Positions 36,340 through 45,145 of a DNA stretch of 64,000 nucleotides are shown one piece after another. Source of the DNA: Paenibacillus sp. Soil750. Lineage in GTDB: Bacteria > Bacillota > Bacilli > Paenibacillales > NBRC-103111. Position numbers and translations under genes: made by a program. The stretch is from positions 1,006,735-1,070,734 of the forward strand of contig NZ_LMSD01000012.1 of assembly GCF_001428045.1 (NCBI RefSeq), in the 5' to 3' direction. Every line of letters begins with the position of its first letter. The first letter of the stretch is position 1. The notes below the pieces were generated by a model that worked only from the letters and a program-made list of their open reading frames with translations, ran no database searches and had not been told where the DNA came from.

Positions 36340-38130
36340 ATGACTCAATTATTGGAACGCAAGCAAGTACCGGCCGAGCACCGTTGGCAATTGGAGGATT
36401 TATTTGCTAATCAGAAGGCTTGGGATCAAGAATTTCAAGAGGTAAAAAGCTCGCTTAGCAAAGTCAGTGCCTTCCAAGGAAAACTTAACGATGCGGCTTC
36501 CGTGAAGCAAATTTTCCAATTGGAAGATGAGCTTTCTGTGAAAATGGAAAGATTATATGTCTATGCCAACATGAAGCATCATGAAGATACAGCTGAACCT
36601 GTTTATCAGGCTTTATCCGAAAAAGCAAAAAAACTCAGTGTTGAAGTTGGGGAAGCAGCTTCCTTCATTTCTCCTGAAATTTTAAGCCTCTCGGACGAAA
36701 AGCTTCAGCAGCTTGTGAGCGATCCTTCCTTATCTTTTTATAAAGATACGCTTGAAGAAATGATTCGTCAGAAGCCACATACGTTATCGAAAGAACAAGA
36801 AGCACTACTTGCTCAAGCCGGCACAATGGCAGGGGCGCCAAGTACGATTTTCGGAATGCTGAACAATGCAGACTTGAAATTCCCGAAGGTGAAGAATGAA
36901 AAAGGTGAGGAAGTTGAGCTTACCCACGGGAGCTACATTCAGTTCCTAGAGAGCCGTGACCCTGAGGTTCGGAAGAATGCTTTCAAAGCGGTGTACGAAA
37001 CGTACCGCAATAATCGAAATACGATTGGTGCGACACTAAGCGCGAATATCAATAAAAACATTTTCTACGCCAAAGCGCGGCACTATCCTTCTGTTCTTGA
37101 ATCCACTCTATTTGGTGACAATATCAAAAAAGAAGTGTATACAAACTTAATTTCCACCATTCATGAATCCTTGCCACAGCTGCAACGCTATCTCAAACTC
37201 CGTAAAAAGCTGCTCAAGGTCGATGAGTTACATATGTATGACCTGTTTGCACCACTCGTTGAAGAGTTCAAGATGGATATTACTTATCAGCAAGCCAAAG
37301 AAGAAATCAAGAAAAGCTTAGCACCGCTAGGCGAAAATTACTTGAAAATCCTTCAAGACGGCTTCGACAACCACTGGATCGATGTATACGAGAACAAAAA
37401 TAAACGCAATGGTGCTTATAGCTGGGGTGCTTACGGTACGCATCCTTACGTCCTGTTAAACCATAAAGATAACTTAAACAGCATGTTTACATTGACACAT
37501 GAGATGGGTCACGCGATTCATTCCTATTTGTCGGATGAGAACCAAGAGTATCGTTATGCGCAATACACCATTTTCTTAGCAGAGGTTGCTTCGACACTTA
37601 ATGAGGCTCTTCTCATGGATTATCTGTTAAAACGTGTAACGGATCCGAAGGAAAAAATGTACTTGCTCACGTACTATGCAGATCAATTCCGGACGACAGT
37701 ATTCCGTCAAACGATGTTTGCTGAGTTCGAAATGATCACGCATGAGAAGGCAGAAGAAGGCGAATCCCTGACACCACAAGAGTTCAGTGAAATCTACTAT
37801 GGCTTGAATAAGCTGTACCATGGCAATGATATGGTTGTAGATCAAGATATCGAGATGGAATGGGCTCGGATTCCTCACTTCTACAACAGCTTCTATGTTT
37901 ATAAATATGCGACAGGCTTCTCTGCTGCTACATCATTTGCGAAGCAGATTTTGGACGAAGGCCAGCCAGCGGTTGACCGCTATCTCGGCTTCCTGAAAAG
38001 CGGCGGCAGCGACTACTCGTTGAACATTCTTAAGAAGGCTGGGGTGGATATGTCTACACCTGAGCCGATTAAGCAAGCTATGAGCGTATTCAGCTCGTTG
38101 TTGGATCAGATGGAAGAGCTAACGAAGTAA
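36340..38130 (+). CDS. pepF: Oligoendopeptidase F (M3B metallopeptidase)
   Basis: 596 residues, the usual PepF length from this start. The zinc site is THEMGHAIHSYLS (HExxH near residue 387) with the downstream Glu in FLAEVASTLNEALL. It degrades peptides of about 7-17 residues. ATG 36340 is preceded by AGGAGGG at spacing 6. The frame is open further upstream and ATG 36220 would add 40 residues that look like a signal peptide ending in LHA-KD, so a secreted form is possible. Confidence 0.92.
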   Translation: MTQLLERKQVPAEHRWQLEDLFANQKAWDQEFQEVKSSLSKVSAFQGKLNDAASVKQIFQLEDELSVKMERLYVYANMKHHEDTAEPVYQALSEKAKKLSVEVGEAASFISPEILSLSDEKLQQLVSDPSLSFYKDTLEEMIRQKPHTLSKEQEALLAQAGTMAGAPSTIFGMLNNADLKFPKVKNEKGEEVELTHGSYIQFLESRDPEVRKNAFKAVYETYRNNRNTIGATLSANINKNIFYAKARHYPSVLESTLFGDNIKKEVYTNLISTIHESLPQLQRYLKLRKKLLKVDELHMYDLFAPLVEEFKMDITYQQAKEEIKKSLAPLGENYLKILQDGFDNHWIDVYENKNKRNGAYSWGAYGTHPYVLLNHKDNLNSMFTLTHEMGHAIHSYLSDENQEYRYAQYTIFLAEVASTLNEALLMDYLLKRVTDPKEKMYLLTYYADQFRTTVFRQTMFAEFEMITHEKAEEGESLTPQEFSEIYYGLNKLYHGNDMVVDQDIEMEWARIPHFYNSFYVYKYATGFSAATSFAKQILDEGQPAVDRYLGFLKSGGSDYSLNILKKAGVDMSTPEPIKQAMSVFSSLLDQMEELTK

Positions 38131-38191
38131 ACGATTCATCGATACATGGGAAGCCCTCTTAATGCAGTTCGTGGGCTGATAGCAAACAAAG

Positions 38192-38224
38192 AAAAGGTTG
38201 AAAGCAGAGGCTTTCAACCTTTTT
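38192..38224 (+). terminator. Terminator after pepF
   Basis: AAAAGGTTGAAAGC-AGAG-GCTTTCAACCTTTTT, a perfect hairpin. Confidence 0.93.
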
Positions 38225-38248
38225 CATAACAAGAGAGGAAGATAGTAC

Positions 38249-38554
38249 ATGAAGATGCAATGGATTCTAATCAGTGCTTTAGTGTTTGCTCTTATAACCG
38301 CAGTTTTTGCTGTCGTCAATGTGGAGCCTGTACAAGTAAACTTCATGTTCGTCACGACGTCCACACCATTGATTCTCGTCATTTTAACCTCAACCTTATT
38401 AGGTGGTCTAATTGTTGGCCTCTTCGGCATGGTTCGTCAATATAAGCTGCAGCGTAAAGTTAAACAATTAGAGAAACAACTTCACGAAGCGCAACTTCCA
38501 CCTACCGCATCCACCTCGGTTTCCGACCTAGAAAAGAATGAGCCAAGTGTATAG
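38249..38554 (+). CDS. LapA (DUF1049) family membrane protein
   Basis: 101 residues. Two membrane helices around NVEPVQVNF, the conserved DUF1049 turn, followed by a basic coiled-coil tail (LQRKVKQLEKQLHEAQ). E. coli LapA homologues take part in envelope lipid assembly; in Firmicutes the role is unknown. ATG 38249 follows AGAGAGGAAG. Confidence 0.85.
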   Translation: MKMQWILISALVFALITAVFAVVNVEPVQVNFMFVTTSTPLILVILTSTLLGGLIVGLFGMVRQYKLQRKVKQLEKQLHEAQLPPTASTSVSDLEKNEPSV

Positions 38555-38583
38555 ACTTATTAAGACTTACTGAAAAACAACCA

Positions 38584-39405
38584 TCAGAGTGGTAAGGTGC
38601 TCAGGTAGAAGCATATTACCCCTCCGATTAATGAGGAGGTTGCGTTTACCACATCATTACTCATCCATCTCATGCCTCGAATTTGCCTAGCTTTCTGAGT
38701 ACAATGTTCCTTCTTCTCAATTGTTTTATCGCAAACCTCGCAATGAAACATCACCTGCAGCGTCGCCCCGAGCCAAGAGTCCATGAGAGATCCACCTAAG
38801 CCGGCAATTGCACCTACCGCAACTAAGAACATGATTGAATTACTTATCTCCTGTGTCTCCCCTAGTTGATTGAAAATGCCCCCCACAAGTCCGATAAACG
38901 CTCCGCCAAGCAAGGAAGCTACGATTCCTAAACTTGTAATTCCTCCTGAAGTACCTGCAGCCACCCGCTTCCCATTCACAATAGACCGAGGAATCGACTT
39001 ACTCAAGCCGCCAATTTCTGTTGCCCACGTATCCGCATTCACGGTTGCCATAACACCTATATACATATACCACCAGACAGGATCAGACCAGATCGCATTT
39101 CCGATACAAAGCAGCAAACCAAGTCCTCCATTGGCGGCAACTTGACCTGCATCGCGTCGCCCTCCTTTGGCATAGACACTTTCTGCTGCGGCCTTACGCT
39201 GATGTTTGAGTTTTGAAAGCAAGCTAGAAGAGATGAAGAAGGCGATTAGTGTTCCGAACCACGCTAGCCTCCCACACGCATACATCGTCGTTCCTAGCAG
39301 CACCGCTGCTATCAGCCCAGTTATAGATAAGGATTTCTTCCAATAGGCAGCACCTGCAATTATTACGCTTCCTATGAATCCATAGACTACCGGCATAAAC
39401 AGCAT
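38584..39405 (-). CDS. DUF92 (TMEM19/VTE6-like) membrane protein
   Basis: 273 residues with about seven helices. Family marks are RRDAGQVAANGG, VNADTWATEIG, and the soluble zinc-like segment FHCEVCDKTIEKKEHC near residue 220, followed by WMSNDVVNATSS. VTE6 relatives are phytyl-phosphate kinases, so a polyprenol phosphate kinase activity is possible but unproven. ATG 39405 follows GGGGAG. It is convergent with lapA with only 29 bp between. Confidence 0.82.
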   Translation of the reverse strand: MLFMPVVYGFIGSVIIAGAAYWKKSLSITGLIAAVLLGTTMYACGRLAWFGTLIAFFISSSLLSKLKHQRKAAAESVYAKGGRRDAGQVAANGGLGLLLCIGNAIWSDPVWWYMYIGVMATVNADTWATEIGGLSKSIPRSIVNGKRVAAGTSGGITSLGIVASLLGGAFIGLVGGIFNQLGETQEISNSIMFLVAVGAIAGLGGSLMDSWLGATLQVMFHCEVCDKTIEKKEHCTQKARQIRGMRWMSNDVVNATSSLIGGVICFYLSTLPL

Positions 39406-39599
39406 AAATACGTTTCTCCCCGTTCATTTCAATTTCTGAGCACACATTAATTATGTATATTGTATCATATTCTTCCAAGTCTCTTCCTTGTTGCGTTTTG
39501 TAAAATTAATTCGACATTTTTCGGTTATTTCTGCAAAATGTTAACCATAAATAGCCTATTCTATGATACTATAAAAGTAATAAGCGATAGGAGGCTGAC

Positions 39600-40793
39600 A
39601 TGGAGCAAGATCACTTCACTACCAATTCCACTTTCAAAAAAGACCTAGAACCCGAAGACATGCTGCGTGTCATTTTCGACTATGCTTCCAAGATTGCGAA
39701 CGAACGGCTTCTTGATAACGTACTTATGCTAATGGCGGATATGGGGCGTGAGATGATTGTCTCCGATCGTTGTACCGTCTGGCTGCTCGATACACAAAAG
39801 AATGAGCTATGGTCTAAAGTAGCTCATGGTCTTGATGAAATCCGAATCCCAAGCTCAGCTGGCCTTGTCGGCTATGCCGTGACGAATGATCAAGCTGTCT
39901 TCATACATGATGCTTATACCAATGAAGAATACAAATCTTATTTGCAAAATGGCGCTCTCCGTACGGACCAACAAACGGGTTATCGCACAAAAGCCTTAAT
40001 GGTCATCCCCTTCCGGAATAGTCAAGGTGAGATTATGGGGGCTTATCAAGCGATTAATAAGCTAACAGCGTGTGAACAATTCTCCGATAAAGATATGGAA
40101 TATTTGACTTTGGCCTCCTCCTACGCTGGAAAATCCTTAGAGTCTGCTCTCCTCACGATGGAAATTGAGGAAACCCAGAAAGAAATCATTTTCCGGATGG
40201 GGGAAATTGGTGAAAGCCGTTCTAAGGAAACGGGTAATCATGTGAAGCGTGTTGCCGAGTATTCGTATTTAATAGCGCTTGAGTTAGGTATGAGTCAAGA
40301 TGAGGCTGAACTGTTGAAGATTGCATCCCCTATGCATGATATCGGCAAGGTAGCCATCCCTGATGCGGTTCTCAATAAGCCGGGCAAGCTGACCGAGGAC
40401 GAGTTCAAACTCATGCAAAATCATACGCTGATCGGCTATAATCTGCTTCGAAATTCGACCCGCTATATTCTCAAAACCGCCGCGGTCGTTGCTTATGAGC
40501 ATCACGAGAAATGGAATGGTCGAGGGTACCCTCGCGGTATTAAAGGTGAAGAGATCCATATTTACGGTCGCATAACGGCTATAGCTGATGTTTTCGATGC
40601 CCTTGGCAGTGATCGTGTCTACAAGAAGGCTTGGGAGCTCGATCGTATTCTCCAATTGTTTCAGGGGGAACGCGGAGAGCATTTCGACCCTGATGTGGTT
40701 GATGCCTTTTTCAAACAATTACCTGCTATTCTCCGTGTAAGAGAGCAATATTCGGATGCTGCTCTAGCCAATCCAATTGAAACGAATACATAG
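39600..40793 (+). CDS. GAF and HD-GYP domain phosphodiesterase
   Basis: 397 residues. A GAF sensor domain (residues about 35-185; CTVWLLDTQKNELWSK, GLVGYAV) is joined to an HD-GYP domain with MHDIGKVAIPD, NHTLIGYNLL, EHHEKWNGRGYP and ADVFDALGSDRVYK. HD-GYP enzymes hydrolyse cyclic-di-GMP or cGAMP; all catalytic motifs are intact. ATG 39600 follows AGGAGG. Together with the c-di-GMP riboswitch at 48.6 kb this supports active c-di-GMP signalling in the organism. Confidence 0.93.
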   Translation: MEQDHFTTNSTFKKDLEPEDMLRVIFDYASKIANERLLDNVLMLMADMGREMIVSDRCTVWLLDTQKNELWSKVAHGLDEIRIPSSAGLVGYAVTNDQAVFIHDAYTNEEYKSYLQNGALRTDQQTGYRTKALMVIPFRNSQGEIMGAYQAINKLTACEQFSDKDMEYLTLASSYAGKSLESALLTMEIEETQKEIIFRMGEIGESRSKETGNHVKRVAEYSYLIALELGMSQDEAELLKIASPMHDIGKVAIPDAVLNKPGKLTEDEFKLMQNHTLIGYNLLRNSTRYILKTAAVVAYEHHEKWNGRGYPRGIKGEEIHIYGRITAIADVFDALGSDRVYKKAWELDRILQLFQGERGEHFDPDVVDAFFKQLPAILRVREQYSDAALANPIETNT

Positions 40794-40803
40794 AATACCA
40801 ATG

Positions 40804-40852
40804 AAAAGGGCAGTTCTCAGAGGTCTCAGTGACCTTGGAGAACTGCCCTTTT
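40804..40852. terminator. Bidirectional terminator, HD-GYP / FAH
   Basis: AAAAGGGCAGTTCTC...GAGAACTGCCCTTTT, 15-bp stem with an AGGTC/GACCT inner hairpin. Confidence 0.95.
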
Positions 40853-40855
40853 ATG

Positions 40856-41482
40856 CTATAAATGAATGGAAAAAGCTCCAAATAGCTCTTCTCCCCAGTG
40901 CAACTCTAAGCGGTCGCCATCTTGGACAGGGCCTACACCTTCCGGCGTCCCCGTGAAAATGATGTCACCAGGACCTAATCCATAATGCTTCGCAATGTAA
41001 TCGATGATGGTTTGAAGATCGAAAATCATATGAGAAATGTTCCCGTCCTGAACAACTTGCCCATTCTGACGAAGCTGGAAGTTCGATTTCGTCAATTCGG
41101 ACGCCCCTGGAAACGGACGGAACCTTGTGATTGGAGCTGACTTCAGGAACCCTTTAGCAGGTAGCCATGGTTGTCCCTTTTTCTTGATCACGTTCTGTAC
41201 ATCACGAAGTGTAAAATCAATTCCAAGTGCATATTGATCGACGATCTCATCGACTTTTATACCTTCCGAGTACTGCTTTGAAATATGTAAGACGAGTTCC
41301 GTTTCATAGTGAATCTCACCTTGATCATTTGGGAGAGACAGTGAGCCTCCATCCATATGTACTAATGCATGAGTAGGTTTCGTGAAAATCATCGGTTGAT
41401 CAGGGACGTCGTTCCCAAGTTCTGCCGCATGTGCGCGATAGTTCCGTCCAACGCAATATATATTTCGGATCATTGCTGTCAT
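40856..41482 (-). CDS. Fumarylacetoacetate hydrolase (FAH) family protein
   Basis: 208 residues, the minimal FAH fold. Metal ligands are in HYETELVLHI (ExE) and GIDFTLRD; GDIIFTGTPEGVGP is the family C-terminal loop. Relatives are acylpyruvases or oxaloacetate decarboxylases. It lies 18 bp after the CapA gene, a likely shared transcript without an obvious metabolic link. Confidence 0.9.
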   Translation of the reverse strand: MTAMIRNIYCVGRNYRAHAAELGNDVPDQPMIFTKPTHALVHMDGGSLSLPNDQGEIHYETELVLHISKQYSEGIKVDEIVDQYALGIDFTLRDVQNVIKKKGQPWLPAKGFLKSAPITRFRPFPGASELTKSNFQLRQNGQVVQDGNISHMIFDLQTIIDYIAKHYGLGPGDIIFTGTPEGVGPVQDGDRLELHWGEELFGAFSIHL

Positions 41483-41500
41483 GTTAGATGAACTCCTCTT

Positions 41501-42778
41501 CTATTTCTTATTCACATTCCCTTGTGCATCCACCGTGGCACCTATTGAAATCTTGCTTAATCGTTGAAATAGCTTCGCCCCATCTTCCTCATTCATTGGA
41601 GTAGGCAAGGCTAATTTCGTCAAAATCGGCACCAGATGAATATTGCAGGACTTGTCCTTCGTACAAGCCGCTTCCAAGATGACGGTTTCCCAAGTTTTGG
41701 GCGTGTCATTCGTCGTAAAGATGAAGTTCCCTAAACTATAGGCAATCCATTTGCCCTTATATTGTTCAAAACCTTGCAGGACATGCGGATGTCCGCCTAT
41801 AACAAGATCTGCCCCTGCATCAATGTAACGATGTGCGAGCTCCTTCTGATTTTTATCCGGATTGTCATCGCGTTCTACACCCCAATGTGCCACAACTACA
41901 ACAAGATCAGCTGTTGCTTTGGCTTTCTCGATGGCTTCAACAGGCGGCTTATAGTTATATGTTTCGGCAACGCCAGGATGACCAGGTGCAGCTTTCCAAG
42001 AAGCTTCCGGAACAACACGGCTGAAACCAAAGACAGCAATCTTCATGCCATCTTTTTCCACGATGGTCGGCTGGTAGGCTTCTGAGTTATCCTTGCCGGC
42101 TCCCACTCGCTTAATGCCCTCTTCATCCAGCGCTTTCATCGTATCTAGCAAGCCTTCAGATCCATAATCCATGATGTGGTTATTGGCTAGGTTGACAATG
42201 TCAACACCTGCTTGTTTAAGCGGGGGCAATGCCTCAGGAGCAGAACGATACACGTACTCTTTGCTCTGAACGCTGCCTCTAGTCGTTATTGGTGATTCCA
42301 AATTTGCAATTGTAAAATCAGCTTTGGTCAAGAAATCTTTTACATTCGTGTACGGGTAATCATAGCCTTTTTGCTTAAGAATATCTTCTACTTTGGAGGC
42401 CATAATCACATCACCCACAAAAGTTAATTTCACTTGTGCGCCAGTTCCTACTTGCTGTACCGCTGCTGCATTCGCTGATGGTGTTGGTGTCGGGGTAACG
42501 ACGGTAGAAGCTTTGGGACTTACCTGCACAGTCGAATTTCCATTCGTAGTGGAGGCCGATGGTTTCGGTGAAATTACAGCCAAAGGTGTCGAAGCCGCTC
42601 CCTCTTCTTCCCCATTATTATAATTGGAGGACAAATAAGAAGCCCCGATTCCAATGGCAAAACAAGCAATCGCTGCAACTGTGAAGCCACCTAAAACTTT
42701 AAGTGAAGGCTTTTTGCTCGGATTTGATTCTTTTTTCGATTTACCGTGACGTTCTAGTCTAGATTCCAATTCAAACAT
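41501..42778 (-). CDS. CapA family protein (PGA-synthesis-like phosphoesterase), membrane anchored
   Basis: 425 residues. Basic cytoplasmic start, one helix (residues about 28-50), a 65-residue S/T/P-rich linker, then the PGA_cap domain with metal-site motifs TFVGDVIMA, IANLESPIT, NLANNHIMDYG, VVAHWGVE and IGGHPHVLQGFE. Such proteins are metallophosphoesterase-like; some act in poly-gamma-glutamate capsule formation, but no pgsBC genes are here. ATG 42778 follows GGGGGAAAGG. Confidence 0.9.
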   Translation of the reverse strand: MFELESRLERHGKSKKESNPSKKPSLKVLGGFTVAAIACFAIGIGASYLSSNYNNGEEEGAASTPLAVISPKPSASTTNGNSTVQVSPKASTVVTPTPTPSANAAAVQQVGTGAQVKLTFVGDVIMASKVEDILKQKGYDYPYTNVKDFLTKADFTIANLESPITTRGSVQSKEYVYRSAPEALPPLKQAGVDIVNLANNHIMDYGSEGLLDTMKALDEEGIKRVGAGKDNSEAYQPTIVEKDGMKIAVFGFSRVVPEASWKAAPGHPGVAETYNYKPPVEAIEKAKATADLVVVVAHWGVERDDNPDKNQKELAHRYIDAGADLVIGGHPHVLQGFEQYKGKWIAYSLGNFIFTTNDTPKTWETVILEAACTKDKSCNIHLVPILTKLALPTPMNEEDGAKLFQRLSKISIGATVDAQGNVNKK

Positions 42779-42908
42779 TCCCCTTTCCCCCTACAAATTA
42801 TAACAGATGTCGACATCGTTGGGTAATAGGAAGAGACTCACATTTTCAGAATGCCAACCTTGTGGTATAACAGAAGCTATACATAGGAACAGAAAGGACA
42901 CGGGTCGC

Positions 42909-43829
42909 TTGGAGAAAATCGCCATTATTTCCGATATTCATGGAAACCTACCTGCTTTGGAAGCAGTGCTTCACGATATTGAGCGTAGAGGCCTTACACG
43001 TATCTTCTGTTTAGGCGATCTTGTTGGCAAGGGGCCAAGCTCTGCAGAGGTTGTTGACCTTATTAGATTGACTTGTGAAGCCGTTGTGCAAGGCAACTGG
43101 GATCTCGGCATTACGATGCCGCAGGAGCTTCCTGCTGGCTTGTGGCAGCAACAATCGCTTGGTGATGAGCGACTAGCCTATTTAAAGCAGATTCCCTTCT
43201 CGATCGACGTGATGCTCAGCGGGAAACTTATTCGTTTGTTCCATGCGTCGGCTAAGAGCGTCTTTCATCGATTGAAACGGGAAGCTTCCAAGAATGAGCG
43301 ACTAGCGATGTTTGAAAATACGGAGATGACCGGAATCCCTTACGATGGGACTGAGCCGGATATCGTTGGTTACGGAGATATCCATATCCCGTATATGTTG
43401 ACGTTGAGCAACCCTTCGGAGAGAGGTGCGAGTACGGGGGCGCCGGTTGAGGACCTGGGCGAGCGGAATGCTGGCTTAGGGGCACGGAAAGCGGGCGATG
43501 TGGAGCAGAGTACTGACCTGGGGACAGTGAGTCTGGCAGAACAGAATACGAGTACGGGGACGCAGCGTGCGAGTCTTGGGGATCGCCAGGGGCTGATACT
43601 GTTCAATGTAGGCAGTGTAGGCGTTCCATACGACGGCATACCTCAGGCGTGCTACTGCGTGATCGAGGGGGAGACAGATCCTGCGGTTCAAGCAGGGGTT
43701 TCGCTGCAATTTGTGCGGGTGCCTTATGATATTAAGCGAGCTGTACAGATGGCGTATGAGGTTAAAATGCCGGATAGTCGAAGGTACGAATTGGAGATTA
43801 CGACGGGATTGGTGCATTTGGGTGATTAA
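42909..43829 (+). CDS. Metallophosphoesterase (YfcE/MJ0936-like) with a low-complexity insert
   Basis: 306 residues. Metal motifs in order: SDIHGNLPALEAVL, LGDLVGKGP, GNWD (instead of GNHE), FHAS, GYGDIHIP, ending NVGSVGVPYDG. Between IHIPYMLTL and LILFNVGS there is an extra segment of about 60 residues (167-227) made of G, A, S, T, E and R-rich degenerate repeats, where homologues have a short turn. TTG 42909 follows AGAAAGGA; the frame upstream has no start signals. The substrate is unknown. Confidence 0.85.
   Translation: MEKIAIISDIHGNLPALEAVLHDIERRGLTRIFCLGDLVGKGPSSAEVVDLIRLTCEAVVQGNWDLGITMPQELPAGLWQQQSLGDERLAYLKQIPFSIDVMLSGKLIRLFHASAKSVFHRLKREASKNERLAMFENTEMTGIPYDGTEPDIVGYGDIHIPYMLTLSNPSERGASTGAPVEDLGERNAGLGARKAGDVEQSTDLGTVSLAEQNTSTGTQRASLGDRQGLILFNVGSVGVPYDGIPQACYCVIEGETDPAVQAGVSLQFVRVPYDIKRAVQMAYEVKMPDSRRYELEITTGLVHLGD
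43407..43589. repeat. Degenerate G-rich tract inside the metallophosphoesterase gene
   Basis: About 180 bp of imperfect units such as GAGAGGTGCGAGTACGGGG, repeated in part at 43549-43563 (GAGTACGGGGACGC). It is kept in frame (61 codons) and resembles in composition the intergenic tracts at 21776 and 58665. Confidence 0.65.
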
Positions 43830-43865
43830 GTTGATGCTCCCACCTATACTTCCTCCCCACAACCC

Positions 43866-43998
43866 GATAAGATAAATGGAAAATATCCCGGTATTATCAG
43901 CTCCAAACACCTATTTGTACTTTTTTTCCAGTTAATCCAAACTTTCAGCATAAATACCGAAAATTAGCTGGAAGGTTTCCATTTATTCGACAAGCCTT
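43866..43998. repeat. Intergenic repeat units of the TAGCT...TCCA type
   Basis: ATTAGCTGGAAGGTTTCCATTTATTCG (about 43962-43989), TCAGCTCC...TTTTTTCCAGTTAATCC (about 43897-43938) and an inverted copy at 43869-43902 (GATAAATGGAAAATATC). Similar to units near 58.5 kb. Confidence 0.55.
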
Positions 43999-44096
43999 GT
44001 GGATTGGGAAAGATTTTACCCTTGGATGAAAACTCATGGAAATTAATTCCACTATATGCTAATATAGGTGTACGATGGAAAGTGAGGCTTATCTGA

Positions 44097-44318
44097 ATGA
44101 AGCTAAATTGGCGTAAAATCATACTGATTATCGTTTGTGCAGAATGTTTGTTTATCTATTGGAACAGCCTTAGCACGATGAGCTTCAAGAAACAACGTAC
44201 AACGACTCACCTCGCACCTGCCAAGCAACCGCAGGCACCATTAACACAAATTCAACCACAAATAAATGATACGAAAATGATCGATTCTGATTTACATACG
44301 AAGGATAAGGCCTCCTAA
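44097..44318 (+). CDS. Small membrane-anchored unknown protein
   Basis: 73 residues: short basic start, one membrane helix (about residues 8-22, containing one Cys), then an extracellular polar tail rich in T, K, Q and P. ATG 44097 follows GTGAGG. A good terminator ends it. No family recognised. Confidence 0.6.
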   Translation: MKLNWRKIILIIVCAECLFIYWNSLSTMSFKKQRTTTHLAPAKQPQAPLTQIQPQINDTKMIDSDLHTKDKAS

Positions 44319-44325
44319 CAAGACG

Positions 44326-44363
44326 AAAGAGCGATCAGCTGCTAGCAGCGAATCGCTCTTTTT
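44326..44363. terminator. Bidirectional terminator
   Basis: AAAGAGCGATCAGCTGC / GCAGCGAATCGCTCTTT-type hairpin with T-run. Confidence 0.88.
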
Positions 44364-44373
44364 CTCAATTCAT

Positions 44374-45009
44374 TTATTTCACCCGAGCTAAAGCCAAACC
44401 ATCATAAGCCGGTAATATCGTACTTTCCAGCCGCTCATCTGTCGCAATCCGCTGATTAAACGTTCGCATCGCTTGAACCGATGCCTTCGTTTGCTTCTCA
44501 TCAACAACTTTACCGCGCATCAACGTGTTATCTCCAGCAATGATTGCACCTGGATTCGCCAGCTTGATCGCAAGCTCCAAGTAGTTCGGATAATTCACTT
44601 TATCTGCATCAATAAAGAAGAAATCGAAGCGCTCGCCCCGCTCCAGCAGCTCATTCAAGTGATCGAGTGCTTCGCCAATCCGATACTCGACGAATTCGCC
44701 TAGACCTGCTTCGGTCACGTTGCGCTTCGCCACATCCGCGAAATCTTGTTTCAGCTCTAGTGAAATGAGCTTGCCGCCCTCTTTCAACCCTCTAGCTAAG
44801 CAAATCCCACTGTATCCGCCTAACGCACCAATTTCCAACACTCGCTTCGCACCAATCATCGTAACCAGCATCGTTAACAATCTGCCATATCCTGGAGCGA
44901 TAGAAATCTCAGGCATGTTGTGAGCAACAATGACCTCTTTCACCCGTGTTAGTACGGCATCTTCTTCATATAAACCTTCCATATAACTTTCTGCAGAGAT
45001 CGTCTCCAT
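44374..45009 (-). CDS. O-methyltransferase (CCoAOMT / TrmR-like)
   Basis: 211 residues. SAM motif I VLEIGALGGYSGICLA, then ISLELKQDFADVA and the metal-binding FDFFFIDADKVNYPNY with GDNTLMRG, all hallmarks of cation-dependent O-methyltransferase family 3. In Bacillus the relative TrmR methylates tRNA wobble 5-hydroxyuridine; a small-molecule catechol acceptor is equally possible. ATG 45009 lies after AGGAGG. Confidence 0.85.
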   Translation of the reverse strand: METISAESYMEGLYEEDAVLTRVKEVIVAHNMPEISIAPGYGRLLTMLVTMIGAKRVLEIGALGGYSGICLARGLKEGGKLISLELKQDFADVAKRNVTEAGLGEFVEYRIGEALDHLNELLERGERFDFFFIDADKVNYPNYLELAIKLANPGAIIAGDNTLMRGKVVDEKQTKASVQAMRTFNQRIATDERLESTILPAYDGLALARVK

Positions 45010-45145
45010 GTATTTGTCCTCCTAAATTCGCATCGTATATAGGTACTTTGCAATACCCGTTTGTAAGTGTAACCTATTTGTCCTATACTTGTTAATTGTA
45101 TGAGTTTTCTGAGCGTTGTACAACCCGGATGGAAGGACTATACCT

